From: a bacterium | Lineage (GTDB): Bacteria > Armatimonadota > Chthonomonadetes > Chthonomonadales > CAJBBX01 | Direction: 5' to 3' | Assembly (NCBI GenBank): GCA_009885735.1 | Contig: VFKD01000620.1 | Span: 1-34,439, forward strand | DNA: 34,439 bases | In this document: piece after piece, positions 18,225 through 27,911 of the stretch | How positions within the stretch are numbered: position 1 is the first letter of the stretch | Layout of the letters: each line of letters opens with the position of its first letter | The notes under the pieces: model-generated | Told to the model about the DNA's origin: nothing | The model's database searches: none | Seen by the model: only the letters and a program-made list of their open reading frames with translations | Position numbers and translations under genes: made by a program

Positions 18225-18594
18225 TCTCGCTCCTCGCGTACCGCGCACCTGCACATGTACCATTGTGACATGCAAGCTCCGGCCGGCACCGTCACTACGA
18301 GCGCCGTGCTGCCAATGTTTCAGTGAAGCATCCTCACGGACATGGAGCAGAATCGATAGGGTGAAGCTCTACCCATCGACCACACGATGCGCTCGTCCAC
18401 CTCACACACGCCGTATGTCCACGTTCGATGAGCGCGGCCCCAAACACTCCAATGCTCGACCGCGGCGCCAAAGTCCCTTCCAGGCGTTGACAAACGTCGC
18501 TGCACCGCCCTATACTTGCGCAGCGCGGCGAAGTTGAACCGCACTGCGCCGCAAGCCTCCATATCCCGCCGTCCCATCGAAAGGACCCGCCGCC

Positions 18595-19548
18595 TTGGAT
18601 ACCGCTGCAATGGCTGCTCAGGCTCGTCGCGTCGTCGATATGGTTGAGACCGCAATCCTGGGCAAGCGCCATACGATTCAGTGTGCGCTAGCCACCCTGC
18701 TCTCCAAGGGACACCTCCTCATCGAGGACATTCCCGGTGTCGGCAAGACCACACTAGCCAAGGCCCTTGCGCGAGCGCTCGGCTGCGATTTCAAGCGTAT
18801 CCAGTTCACGCCAGACCTTCTGCCTTCAGATATCACCGGAACATCAGTCTACAACCAGAAGACGCAGGAGTTTAACTTTCGCGCGGGTCCGGTGTTTGCG
18901 AACGTGGTGCTGGCGGATGAGATAAATAGGTCTACTCCCAAAACTCAGTCGGCGCTGCTGGAGTGCATGGAAGAGCATCAGGTAACCGTGGACGGAATTA
19001 CGTACCCGTTGCCGGCGCCCTATTTCGTCATCGCCACGCAGAACAATATTGAGCTTTCCGGCACCTATCCGCTCCCAGAAGCGCAACTCGACCGCTTCAC
19101 GAGCCGGCTGTCGATGGGATACCCTGGGAGGGAGGACGAACTGAGGATACTCCGCGACCAGGTGCGCACCAAACCAATAGACAGCATTGAGCCGGTGATG
19201 AACGCAGCCGAGGTGGTGGCACTTCAAAACGGAATTCGAGACGTACATGTTGACTCCACGCTGCAGGATTATATCGTCAATTTGGTTACAGCAACTCGCA
19301 ACCACCCCGCTATCTCTCTCGGCGCAAGCCCACGAGGTTCGATGTCTCTGCACTATGCGTCACAGGCGATGGCTCTATTGGCAGGAAGGAGCTACGTGCA
19401 GCCGGACGATATCAAGGCGCTCGCCGTTGCTGTGCTCGCCCACCGTGTCATCGTTCGGCCCGAACAGCGTATCAAGGGGCTGAACTCGCAGGCGATCATT
19501 CAGGAGATTCTCAAGCAGATACCCGTTCCCGTGGCGGCGGTAACCTAG
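18595..19548 (+). CDS. MoxR family AAA ATPase
   Basis: GHLLIEDIPGVGKTTLAKALA, RIQFTPDLLPSDITG, LADEINRSTPKTQSALLECMEE. ATG at 18610 is an alternative start. Confidence 0.95.
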   Translation: MDTAAMAAQARRVVDMVETAILGKRHTIQCALATLLSKGHLLIEDIPGVGKTTLAKALARALGCDFKRIQFTPDLLPSDITGTSVYNQKTQEFNFRAGPVFANVVLADEINRSTPKTQSALLECMEEHQVTVDGITYPLPAPYFVIATQNNIELSGTYPLPEAQLDRFTSRLSMGYPGREDELRILRDQVRTKPIDSIEPVMNAAEVVALQNGIRDVHVDSTLQDYIVNLVTATRNHPAISLGASPRGSMSLHYASQAMALLAGRSYVQPDDIKALAVAVLAHRVIVRPEQRIKGLNSQAIIQEILKQIPVPVAAVT

Positions 19549-19590
19549 GCGACCCCTGAGTCGTCAAATTACCAGTATGGTACGACCCTA

Positions 19591-20829
19591 ATGACGCAAA
19601 TCAAGCGGCTGGCCATCTTTCTCGCGTCATTCTTCCTCATCGTCTCGGCTGCGGTCGTCAACGTGCCGAACCTCTACTACATGTCCGCACTCCTTCTGGC
19701 GCTGCCGTGGGTTTCGTACCTAATGGGCATGGTCTCGCTGAGAGATCTGCACTTCTCGCGCACAGTCCCAGGAACGGGCTGGGCCGGAGAAACCGCACGA
19801 TTTACCCTTATTGTGCGCTCGACGTCCCGATTGCCGCGTTTCGGCCTCGAGGCGCAAGACCACCTCCCGCGCTGGATGGAGCATATCGGACCCTCTGTAG
19901 TGACGCTCAATGCTGCGCCCGGAGGCGAAACCAGAGCTGAGTATGACGTACACCTCCTGAAGCGCGGTGCATTTAGGCTGGACGGGTTCACCGTCACCGC
20001 CCTGGACCCGCTCGGCATCTTCTCATTTTCCAAGAAGGTGCCGGCTGAAGGCGAGATGCTCGTCTATCCGACTCCAGAGACGATCACGGACCTGCTGGAC
20101 AGCGGCTCGGAGAAGTATGGATTTCGGGACCTGCCGATCGCTGCCACGCGAGGCAGCGGAGTGGATCCGGATGGTGTGCGAGAGTATGTACCGGGCGATC
20201 CTCTGCACAGAGTGCATTGGAAGGCTGTGGCTCGAACAGGTCGGATGAACGTGATAGAGTTCGAGGAGTCGCGCGCTGTAAACGTGGTGCTCGCGCTGGA
20301 CCTTCATGTCGGATCGAACGTGGGAGATGGCGACCAAACGACACTTGAGTACCTCGTACGCGCCGCAGCTTCTTTGGCCCAGCAGGGAATTCGCCAAGGC
20401 GCTTCTGTGAGGCTAGTGACAGGCGATCTGCCCAGTTCCGCTGATGTGGCGAGCCGGGGCACCGAGCACCTTTTTGCCATACTCGCAGACCTCGCGCACG
20501 CGGAGGCGACCGATCCGTCTCCCTTGGAAGAAAAACTTGTTGGGCGTATCGGCCCGCTGCAGCCCGGAACAACCCTTGTGGTTCTAACTGCAAGCTCGAG
20601 CGTCGCTCTGGCCGACATGCTGACGCACTATACCGCCTATGGCACGCAGGTGGTGGTTGTATTCGCGGAGCCATCGAGCTTCGTCAACATTGGCGCGCCC
20701 ATGGCGCAGTCGTCAAATGCATTCGTCGAACGACTGTCCGGCGCTCGGGCAATACCCGTGCTGCTGCGCCTTCACGAGCACGGACAACTAGAACCGGAGA
20801 TAATGCGAGATGCCAACTACGCAGCTTAG
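19591..20829 (+). CDS. DUF58 domain-containing membrane protein
   Basis: Two N-terminal TM segments; GVDPDGVREYVPGDPLHRVHWKAVARTGRMNVIEFEES DUF58 signature; follows MoxR. Confidence 0.92.
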   Translation: MTQIKRLAIFLASFFLIVSAAVVNVPNLYYMSALLLALPWVSYLMGMVSLRDLHFSRTVPGTGWAGETARFTLIVRSTSRLPRFGLEAQDHLPRWMEHIGPSVVTLNAAPGGETRAEYDVHLLKRGAFRLDGFTVTALDPLGIFSFSKKVPAEGEMLVYPTPETITDLLDSGSEKYGFRDLPIAATRGSGVDPDGVREYVPGDPLHRVHWKAVARTGRMNVIEFEESRAVNVVLALDLHVGSNVGDGDQTTLEYLVRAAASLAQQGIRQGASVRLVTGDLPSSADVASRGTEHLFAILADLAHAEATDPSPLEEKLVGRIGPLQPGTTLVVLTASSSVALADMLTHYTAYGTQVVVVFAEPSSFVNIGAPMAQSSNAFVERLSGARAIPVLLRLHEHGQLEPEIMRDANYAA

Positions 20830-23011
20830 TCGCGATTCCGCTGGCCAGCAAGTGGAGCCCGAGGAGCAGCCCACTCCTGCGAGCCTGCCGATGTACTTTG
20901 CCGCCATCGTCATTACGCTGTGCGGCCTGCAGGCTGTGAACATCACGCTCGAAGACCCCGGCTTTGGTAACCTGACCCTGATACTCACGATGGTGGGATT
21001 CATGGTGAGCTTCCTCTGCAGACAGCAGCGCCTTCCTTCGCACCTTGTCGAGCTTCCTGCCGCCCTCGTGTTTGCAGTCATCTGCTTCTTAACAATTGCC
21101 AGCGACCAGAGCCTTCCATTTCTCGCTCCGGCGGACGTTGCCGGAGACCGGTCAAAGGGCATGGCAGTGTTTCTCACTTGGCTCGTCGTGCTTCGGAGCT
21201 TCACGCTCACTTCCGACTCCCGCCTGCTCTTCTGCTGTGTTCCCACCATTGCTCTCATCGGCCTCATTGGCACTATGAACAGCGATGCTGTTCTTGTCAC
21301 TCTTTTTATTGTCTTTGTTTGTGCGGCGGTGTTCATGCTGGTTCACGAGAACTTCCTCCGTGCTCGAGCTGCCACTCCGCAGAAGCAAGTGGTTTCGGCA
21401 GGAAAATTCCTTGCCGGACAGATCCAGTTGGCCGCCCTGTGCATCGTCGGCTCGCTCGTGGTTGGACGGCTCGCTGCAGAGCCGATGCGCGCAGCCGGCA
21501 GCGCCCTGCTCTTCTCCGGCGCGATGCAGATGCAGAACACGCAGAACCAAAACACCACCGACACGCGAGTTGTCAACATCTCAGAGTCTACGGACTATAT
21601 GGTGGGCCGAGGCCCTGTAACACTCGGCGAGCAGGTCGTGATGCGCGTGGAAGCAAGCCATGCCTCGAACTGGCGTGGCGCTACGTATGACGTCTACACG
21701 GGACATGGCTGGCGCAACAGCCTAGACAAGAGCACGAGCTTGGCTCCAAGCCCTGATGGCGGTCCTGGACAGGAGTGGTTCGACGCGCGACCTCACCTTG
21801 ACTACCCTCTCGTCCTTGTTCCCGAGACCCCGATCAACTACGTGGGAGCGAAGTCACACGCATTCAGACAGGTTTTTCACCTAGAGGCCACAGGCATTTT
21901 TCACGAAATCTATGGGGCCTCGGAGATACGCGCTCTCAGGCTGCCCGAACCGGCCGGCCAGGTAGATGCTGCCGGCGGCATCCGCCTTGCAGCAGCGCTG
22001 CGCGCCACGGACTACGAGGTTGAATCTCGCGTGGCGGACTGGGATTCGGAGTCTCTCGCGAAGAGCTCCACAGATTATCCGGAGGCGATCCGGTCGCGTT
22101 ATCTGACTTTTGGCACAAGCAAGCCTTCCGAGGAGACAATTCAGACTGCCCTCCGGCTTACAAAGGACCTGAAAGACCCCTACTCCAAGATGGAGGCACT
22201 GCGAGACTTCGTAAGCACACAGTGTCTCTACAACACGCAGTCGCCCGCAAGCCCAAGCAGCGTGGACGTGGTTCAATACTTCCTGTTTGACCGCAAGGAG
22301 GGCTACTGCGACAGCTTTGCCACGGCTCTCGCGGTCCTGTGTCGGGCGGCGGGATTGCCGGCGAGGGTGGCGTCCGGATTCGCAGAGGGCACGCTCGACA
22401 GCTCCGGCAGCACCTACACCGTGCGCGAGCGAGACAAGCACATGTGGACCGAGGTCTACTTCACCGGAGTAGGATGGGTGTCGGTGGATGCGACTGCGGG
22501 CGCGCAGAGCGTGGACGAGATGGCCGAGGACGATAAGAAGAAGCGCGGCGGCTTGATGGGCTTCCTGTTCAACCATGGCCTGCTGCCGCCCGTCGCCGCT
22601 CTCGCCTTCATTGCTATGCTTGCCTATGTACTTAAGGTGGAAGTGCTGGACAAGCTGCGGCGTCGATCTCGTCCCAATCCCCTCGGCCTGGCCGCTGCGA
22701 ATATCGAAATCGTCGATACGTACGCGCGAGCGCTCGCTTCGCTTCGCAGATGGGGAATGAAGCGGTCCGATTCCCAGACTCCATTCGAGTTTCAAGACCA
22801 TGCGGCACAGAGGCTGGCGTCCTGTCCGGCAGCTGTACTCGCACTCCAGGAGCTAACTGTCTTGTTCGTGCGGTTTCGCTATGGCGGCACCGTTGCGGAA
22901 CCAGACAATGTGACGCAGGCGCATGCCTTGGAAAAGGCCCTGTCAGAGGCGCTTCGCAAGGCGGATCGGCGAGCGATTGCTCTGGCTGCGCCGGCTGGCG
23001 CCGGCGCATAG
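20810..23011 (+). CDS. TgpA-like membrane transglutaminase-domain protein
   Basis: Multiple N-terminal TM segments; EGYCDSFATALAVLCRAAGLPARVASGF...HMWTEVYFTGVGWVSVDATAG with Cys-His-Asp context; overlaps the DUF58 gene end. Confidence 0.92.
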   Translation: MPTTQLSRDSAGQQVEPEEQPTPASLPMYFAAIVITLCGLQAVNITLEDPGFGNLTLILTMVGFMVSFLCRQQRLPSHLVELPAALVFAVICFLTIASDQSLPFLAPADVAGDRSKGMAVFLTWLVVLRSFTLTSDSRLLFCCVPTIALIGLIGTMNSDAVLVTLFIVFVCAAVFMLVHENFLRARAATPQKQVVSAGKFLAGQIQLAALCIVGSLVVGRLAAEPMRAAGSALLFSGAMQMQNTQNQNTTDTRVVNISESTDYMVGRGPVTLGEQVVMRVEASHASNWRGATYDVYTGHGWRNSLDKSTSLAPSPDGGPGQEWFDARPHLDYPLVLVPETPINYVGAKSHAFRQVFHLEATGIFHEIYGASEIRALRLPEPAGQVDAAGGIRLAAALRATDYEVESRVADWDSESLAKSSTDYPEAIRSRYLTFGTSKPSEETIQTALRLTKDLKDPYSKMEALRDFVSTQCLYNTQSPASPSSVDVVQYFLFDRKEGYCDSFATALAVLCRAAGLPARVASGFAEGTLDSSGSTYTVRERDKHMWTEVYFTGVGWVSVDATAGAQSVDEMAEDDKKKRGGLMGFLFNHGLLPPVAALAFIAMLAYVLKVEVLDKLRRRSRPNPLGLAAANIEIVDTYARALASLRRWGMKRSDSQTPFEFQDHAAQRLASCPAAVLALQELTVLFVRFRYGGTVAEPDNVTQAHALEKALSEALRKADRRAIALAAPAGAGA

Positions 23012-23020
23012 GCACCGGCT

Positions 23021-24079
23021 GTGAATGTAGATCCAGCCCATAGAGCCTACCTCCTGCACGGCGCCGATGATATGGCGAAGGAGGTGGCAGTACGGGAGAT
23101 AGTCATCTCCCTCGTGGACCCCGTAGGCGCCGATTTCGACCTAGAGTACCTGGACGCCTCATCCTCACCGGTGGATCAGATACTCGCCGCTGCTTACCTC
23201 GCGCCATTTGGCAGCCTCAAGCGCGTGGTTGTCTTGCGCAGAGCAGAGCTTTACAAGAAACGCGAGAAGACCGGTGACGCCGGTCGATTGGCTACTGGAA
23301 TTGCTGCGCTTCCCGCCGCCTCCTGCCTGGTGCTCGTGGCCGCTCACGTGGAAGATAGGTCCAAGAGCAAGACCGTGATACACGCCAAAGTGGACGATGC
23401 CGTGCGCAAGGTTGGCGTGCTCGTGGCGTTCGAGAAGCTAGGCGATGCCGAGCTCGCGAGAACACTTGTGGAGCGGGCACGCGCGGAAGGCATCCGACTG
23501 GACCGCGACGTGGCAACAGCGATCGTAAGAGCATGCCGGGGAGACCGGCGCACGATGGAGGCAGAACTCGAGAAGGCGAGGTGCTACATTGGGGACGGCG
23601 ACGCGATCACTCAGGCGCACATACGGGAGACTCTGTGCGCCGAGGCGGAGGACGAGTTCTTCGCACTCGTGGACTCAATTGGTAATAGGCAGGGCGCAAA
23701 GGCGTTCGCCCTGCTGGAACAGGCCGAGGTTCTTGCAGACAAGCCTCACGCGGTGGCCGGGAGGCTGCTTTCGCTTCTCAACAGACAACTGCGGTTAATC
23801 CTGCAAGCACGAGAGCTGGATGCATTGGGCATACAAGCCGCTTCGATTCGAAACCTCCCTGCGAATCTAGCCGCCTCACTGCCCAGCGAGGCAAGCATCA
23901 CGTCAATGGCCTGGAAGGCGAGAGACTATTTCGCGGCCGCCAGAAAGTGGTCGAGCCGCGAACTTGTGGATGCACTCCGCGCATGCGCGGAATGCGACGC
24001 TGCAAACAAGGGGGGAATTGAAGGCCGCGAGAACGTTCGCACAAACCTCCGGATGCTCATCGCCACGTTCTGTCGATAA
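23021..24079 (+). CDS. holA: DNA polymerase III subunit delta
   Basis: AYLLHGADDMAKEVAVREI, KRVVVLRRAELYKK, DRRTMEAELEKARCYIGDG, DEFFALVDSIGNRQGAKAFALLEQ; HolA-like architecture. Confidence 0.87.
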   Translation: MNVDPAHRAYLLHGADDMAKEVAVREIVISLVDPVGADFDLEYLDASSSPVDQILAAAYLAPFGSLKRVVVLRRAELYKKREKTGDAGRLATGIAALPAASCLVLVAAHVEDRSKSKTVIHAKVDDAVRKVGVLVAFEKLGDAELARTLVERARAEGIRLDRDVATAIVRACRGDRRTMEAELEKARCYIGDGDAITQAHIRETLCAEAEDEFFALVDSIGNRQGAKAFALLEQAEVLADKPHAVAGRLLSLLNRQLRLILQARELDALGIQAASIRNLPANLAASLPSEASITSMAWKARDYFAAARKWSSRELVDALRACAECDAANKGGIEGRENVRTNLRMLIATFCR

Positions 24080-24188
24080 TCCTGATCACGTATCTCGACC
24101 TTGTTCGAAGGCGAACAAACGGTCAGTTTGGCCATTGCCAACTCGCTCATCCCGAGCGGTCGACAGCCTTACCGTCGACTTGACCCTC

Positions 24189-24303
24189 CCTGATCCATGA
24201 GCCTGCCGAAGGGTCGAAGCGCACGAAATCGTTCAGGTCAGTCTCAAGATAGGCGTCCTTCGACACCGGCTCGATACGGCTGAGCCGGGCTCAGGACGAA
24301 CGG
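24189..24303. repeat. Intergenic pair of opposed 'gagcctgccgaagggtcgaag' / 'ccttcgacaccggctc...gctcaggacgaacgg' motifs
   Basis: Direct motif near 24189-24219 and opposed motif at 24257-24303 within a 410-bp gap between holA and the outer-membrane protein gene. Confidence 0.5.
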
Positions 24304-24489
24304 TTTTCCAGTTGTCTTTCAAGAGAGCGCGTCCACAGCCGAATCGTGGCAGATCCTGCCCTGACCATGGCAGGATCGAACCGCCTTCCGGGACCCATCA
24401 CTTTCGACGATTCCTGAAGGCAGGGCGTTAACTTGCTAGCAACAAGTCTCGGAACCGTGAACAGTTCGTGGGACTGACGCGAAGCCAAG

Positions 24490-25626
24490 CTAGAATCTCA
24501 GCGTGTGCGTCACCTCGAGCGGCGCCTTGGCTCCGAAGGCAAACTCCAGGAATCCCCAGCCGAATCCAGCAGTCAATCCACGATTTGTAGCATAACCTCC
24601 CCAGAGGGCTATTGGGCCGATCTTATACTCCACTCCAAGGCGCCCTTGCATGGCGCCATACGCCTCGTTGATGTCCACGGCATCCACAGCCACGATAATG
24701 CGCTTGCCCTGCCACGCAGTGCCCAGGGAGTAGCTCCGAGGCTGCAACAGATACTGAGTGGGAGTGCCGTTGCGGTCGGTGCCATCAAAGCGAAACTCAG
24801 GTCCCAGTATGTTTGTGGCCAAAAGAGCGCCGGACCAGCCATCAATGTCTCGCGGGTGAACCAAGAAGCCGAGGTCGAGGCCGATGCCGTCCTTCTGCAG
24901 AGTGGTGCCGCCGCCAAGCTCGGGCGCGGGCGTGGCGGGAGTGTTGTTGGCGATATTCGACGAGTTGACGATGTAGTGCGAATAGATGCCGCGCTGAAGC
25001 TTGATGCGGGCGCCGGCCTGGATGCGCGTGGGGCTTCCTGGAGGCGAGATTCGCTCCGCCACGGTGATATTGGGCAGCGAATAGATGCCCGCGCCCAGCA
25101 TGTCTGCCCGCTCGGCGCCCGTCAGCAAGGTCACATCGCCATTCGCGTTTCGTGCCCAGGTGTTGAGCGCCGCATTCGGCTGCACTCGAACCGTAGCTAC
25201 TCCGGTCGCGGTAGCGTCCAGATGCCCGAATCGAACGCCCCAGTTTAGGCCGACGCCGAAATTGGAGTCGCGCGTGCCGAAGTCGCGAGCCAAGGAGCTT
25301 GCATCCTGCCCGCTCGGGTTGCCGAACAGATGGTCATATGCTGCGCTTAGCGGAATGCCGCTGGCCCGCAGGCCCACTCCCGGATATCCCACCTTCATTC
25401 GGCGGTTAAGCAGCGCGAGCGAGGCTGGATTCAGGCGTGAAGACCTTTCGCCGCGGTCGACTATCGCAAGTCCGGCGCCGCCCATCGCGAGCGCACGAGC
25501 ATTGCCGCCGAACGATATATCCGCTCTGCTGGGCGAGATTACGACCAGAGTGCCGATGAGAGCCCATCCGGCTGCCGAGAACCGTCGAGTCATGAAAAAT
25601 CTCCTTGTAAGATCCATTGATTTCAT
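24490..25626 (-). CDS. Outer-membrane beta-barrel protein (PorV/TraF-like)
   Basis: Signal peptide, GGNARALAMGGAGLAIVDRGERSSRLNPASLALL, alternating beta-strand pattern, terminal Phe (LEVTHTLRF). Confidence 0.65.
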   Translation of the reverse strand: MKSMDLTRRFFMTRRFSAAGWALIGTLVVISPSRADISFGGNARALAMGGAGLAIVDRGERSSRLNPASLALLNRRMKVGYPGVGLRASGIPLSAAYDHLFGNPSGQDASSLARDFGTRDSNFGVGLNWGVRFGHLDATATGVATVRVQPNAALNTWARNANGDVTLLTGAERADMLGAGIYSLPNITVAERISPPGSPTRIQAGARIKLQRGIYSHYIVNSSNIANNTPATPAPELGGGTTLQKDGIGLDLGFLVHPRDIDGWSGALLATNILGPEFRFDGTDRNGTPTQYLLQPRSYSLGTAWQGKRIIVAVDAVDINEAYGAMQGRLGVEYKIGPIALWGGYATNRGLTAGFGWGFLEFAFGAKAPLEVTHTLRF

Positions 25627-25641
25627 TCGAGAGAAGTAAGC

Positions 25642-26871
25642 CTACCGAGCCCAGCCGCCTGCCGAAGGCCTCGCGCCTCCCATCATCTGTGGGGTGGTGA
25701 TGGGTGCGGGCTGCGGCCTGCTCGGCGGGCCAACGCTTGGTTTGACGCCTTCGGGCCACGGTGTGACTTTGAGAAGTCTTCGGGCTATATTGTTCCACTT
25801 ATCGCCCTTGTTTGGCCGCGCAGCAAGCTCAATGTGCGGGTATGCGTCAAGGAGCCGGCCCAGCCCAATCAGAGTACGTCCAAACTTTGCATGGGTTTCG
25901 AGAGGGTCCTGAGGTCCCATGTTATCCAGTGCCCGCTGATACTCGATTGCGGCCTGATCAAGCTCACCACGGCGCTCGTGCATCTCAGCGAGAGTGTCAA
26001 TGATAAAACCCTGCTTAGGCTCGAGGGAGGTTGCAGTTCGAGCCTCCTTAAGCGCCTCATCGAGCTTTCCCTGGTCCGCGAGCGCGTAGGCCAACATATT
26101 GTATGCCTCTGAGTTGTACGGATTCTGAGTGACGGCCCGCCGGAATTCGATCTCAGCCGCAGGATAATTTTGCGCGCGATAGTATGACTCGCCTCGATCG
26201 TAGAAGTCCGACGGACGGTCCGCCATTCGCCCGCCTCTGCGAAACCGCTGCTCGCCCAGCCCTGCTCGACCGGTAACGACGGGCCAAACCACTGCCAACC
26301 CAATTCCGGCAATGCAGATCCAAATAGCCGCTGCCGTCCACTTTTCGGAGATCGCCTTTGGCTTTGCAGTCGGCTGTGAGTCCGCCACTCCATACGCCAA
26401 CCCCACTCTTGCCGCCAGACGCTCGCCGAGAGCGTGCAGCAGGTCCGCGTCTTCCGTCTCCATCAGCTGGATGGGCAAGGTGTCGCTCTCCAGCACGAGC
26501 TGAGCGCGCTCCGCCTCGCCTCCATCCCAGGTGTTGACCCGTCGACGCCGAAGGGCAACGCGACTGAAATCCGAAATCAGTCCCTTTCGGAGCGCCACTC
26601 TACCATACTTTCTGGCAGAGTACTCATATGTTGCCTCAGTCGCATTGAGGATTAGGGACTCCTTGCGAAGCGCGACGGCGACACCAACACCACCGAGAAC
26701 AACCCCGAGGAGCAACCCGAGTGTATTCCAGGGCGAACGAATAGCTGGACCAATAATTAGAATTGCAATGCACCCCACTCCAGCAACCGCTAATGCCAAC
26801 CCATTGCGCTGCACCTGGGCGGGAAGCGCGAAGGACACGATGGGTGCATCCAGTGTACTTGTTGGAATCAT
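25642..26871 (-). CDS. Membrane-anchored TPR protein
   Basis: TM segments near N-terminus and centre; SYYRAQNYPAAEIEFRRAVTQNPYNSEAYNMLAYALADQGKLDEALKEARTATSLEP TPR repeats. Confidence 0.8.
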   Translation of the reverse strand: MIPTSTLDAPIVSFALPAQVQRNGLALAVAGVGCIAILIIGPAIRSPWNTLGLLLGVVLGGVGVAVALRKESLILNATEATYEYSARKYGRVALRKGLISDFSRVALRRRRVNTWDGGEAERAQLVLESDTLPIQLMETEDADLLHALGERLAARVGLAYGVADSQPTAKPKAISEKWTAAAIWICIAGIGLAVVWPVVTGRAGLGEQRFRRGGRMADRPSDFYDRGESYYRAQNYPAAEIEFRRAVTQNPYNSEAYNMLAYALADQGKLDEALKEARTATSLEPKQGFIIDTLAEMHERRGELDQAAIEYQRALDNMGPQDPLETHAKFGRTLIGLGRLLDAYPHIELAARPNKGDKWNNIARRLLKVTPWPEGVKPSVGPPSRPQPAPITTPQMMGGARPSAGGWAR

Positions 26872-27911
26872 TCGACTTCTTCCCTGTCCGAGGCAAGTGT
26901 CGGCTCAATGGCAGCCGCTGCCACTCTTGAGTAGCCTGGGCATGCGCGAAACTTACAGTCGGCGCAGGCCTTCAGGTTGTCTGTCATCGGGAACAGCGTC
27001 TCCATAGCCATGGGATCTCGGTCCACCGCCCTGCATCGCGGCACAAGGTCCGCAAATCTCTCGGCGAAGCGCCTTTTCTGTGCTTCCAGAATGCTGGGAT
27101 CTACTCGGATAGGCTCCCATTGCGAACCGGCTCCAAGCCAAACCGGCATAATCCAGAGCTTGTCCAGCGTCGCGCCCCACTCCGCCATGGCGAAACCGGC
27201 ATAGGTGTGGAGCTGCTCGCTCGCCTTTCGCTCGGACCACTGATTCTGCTGTCCGGTCTTCCAGTCCACTACGAGGGTGATCTCGGGACTGTCGATGGCA
27301 AAGTCGTAGCTCGCATAGACCGGCACCTCGCCCATCCGAAACCACGGCACCGGCTGATCCTTGATGGGAAGCGTTATTCGCCAGGCATCCGTACCGTACG
27401 CCAGAAAGTAGTCCCGCAAACCCGAAGCAGTGTAGTTCTCCAGACTGCGCTCGATGATCTCTTTGACCTTCGCGCCGTCCTCCTTCGTCGGAGGTTTGTC
27501 GTCATAATAGAACCTGTCTACGAGGTTAGGCCGGCCGAAGGGATAGTCCTTTCCTTCGCGTGCTTCAGGTCGCCAGTTCCTCGTGTTCACGCGATACTCT
27601 GCAAGTCTGTCCTTCGCCGCGCCGTAGAGATCCTCGATCCAATGCCTTTGGGCGAGATACCCCCGCAGATCCGCGCGGATGATATCGTCTACGACGATTC
27701 CAGCAAGCGCATTCCACGGCAGCAGCGAGTATTGCACCCGAATCTCGTTGCTGAAGTGCTGCTTCTTGAACTCGCTGGGCGCATACGAGAACCAGTACCG
27801 CCTCGGGCATGCGTGAAACTCGTTGTCGGACGTCATCGAGAGGTTCGGCCTTGGCGCCCAGGTGTGTGGCCAGACCTTCTTCGACGGTCCTCCTCGCGCG
27901 GACGCTCCCAT
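26868..27911 (-). CDS. RecB/AddB/Cas4-like PD-(D/E)XK nuclease with Fe-S-type cysteines
   Basis: FHACPRRYWFSY, SPEITLVVDWKTGQQ, C-terminal CADCKFRACPGY. Confidence 0.8.
   Translation of the reverse strand: MGASARGGPSKKVWPHTWAPRPNLSMTSDNEFHACPRRYWFSYAPSEFKKQHFSNEIRVQYSLLPWNALAGIVVDDIIRADLRGYLAQRHWIEDLYGAAKDRLAEYRVNTRNWRPEAREGKDYPFGRPNLVDRFYYDDKPPTKEDGAKVKEIIERSLENYTASGLRDYFLAYGTDAWRITLPIKDQPVPWFRMGEVPVYASYDFAIDSPEITLVVDWKTGQQNQWSERKASEQLHTYAGFAMAEWGATLDKLWIMPVWLGAGSQWEPIRVDPSILEAQKRRFAERFADLVPRCRAVDRDPMAMETLFPMTDNLKACADCKFRACPGYSRVAAAAIEPTLASDREEVE

Noticed and set aside
20084-20674. 196-aa minus-strand ORF within the DUF58 gene
   Set aside because: Antisense shadow; Pro/Arg-rich product without motifs.
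24350-24440. Possible minus-strand tRNA because of GGTTCGATCCTGCC, a T-loop-like string
   Set aside because: A T-arm-like stem can be drawn, but no matching 5' acceptor strand, D-arm or anticodon arm is found upstream.
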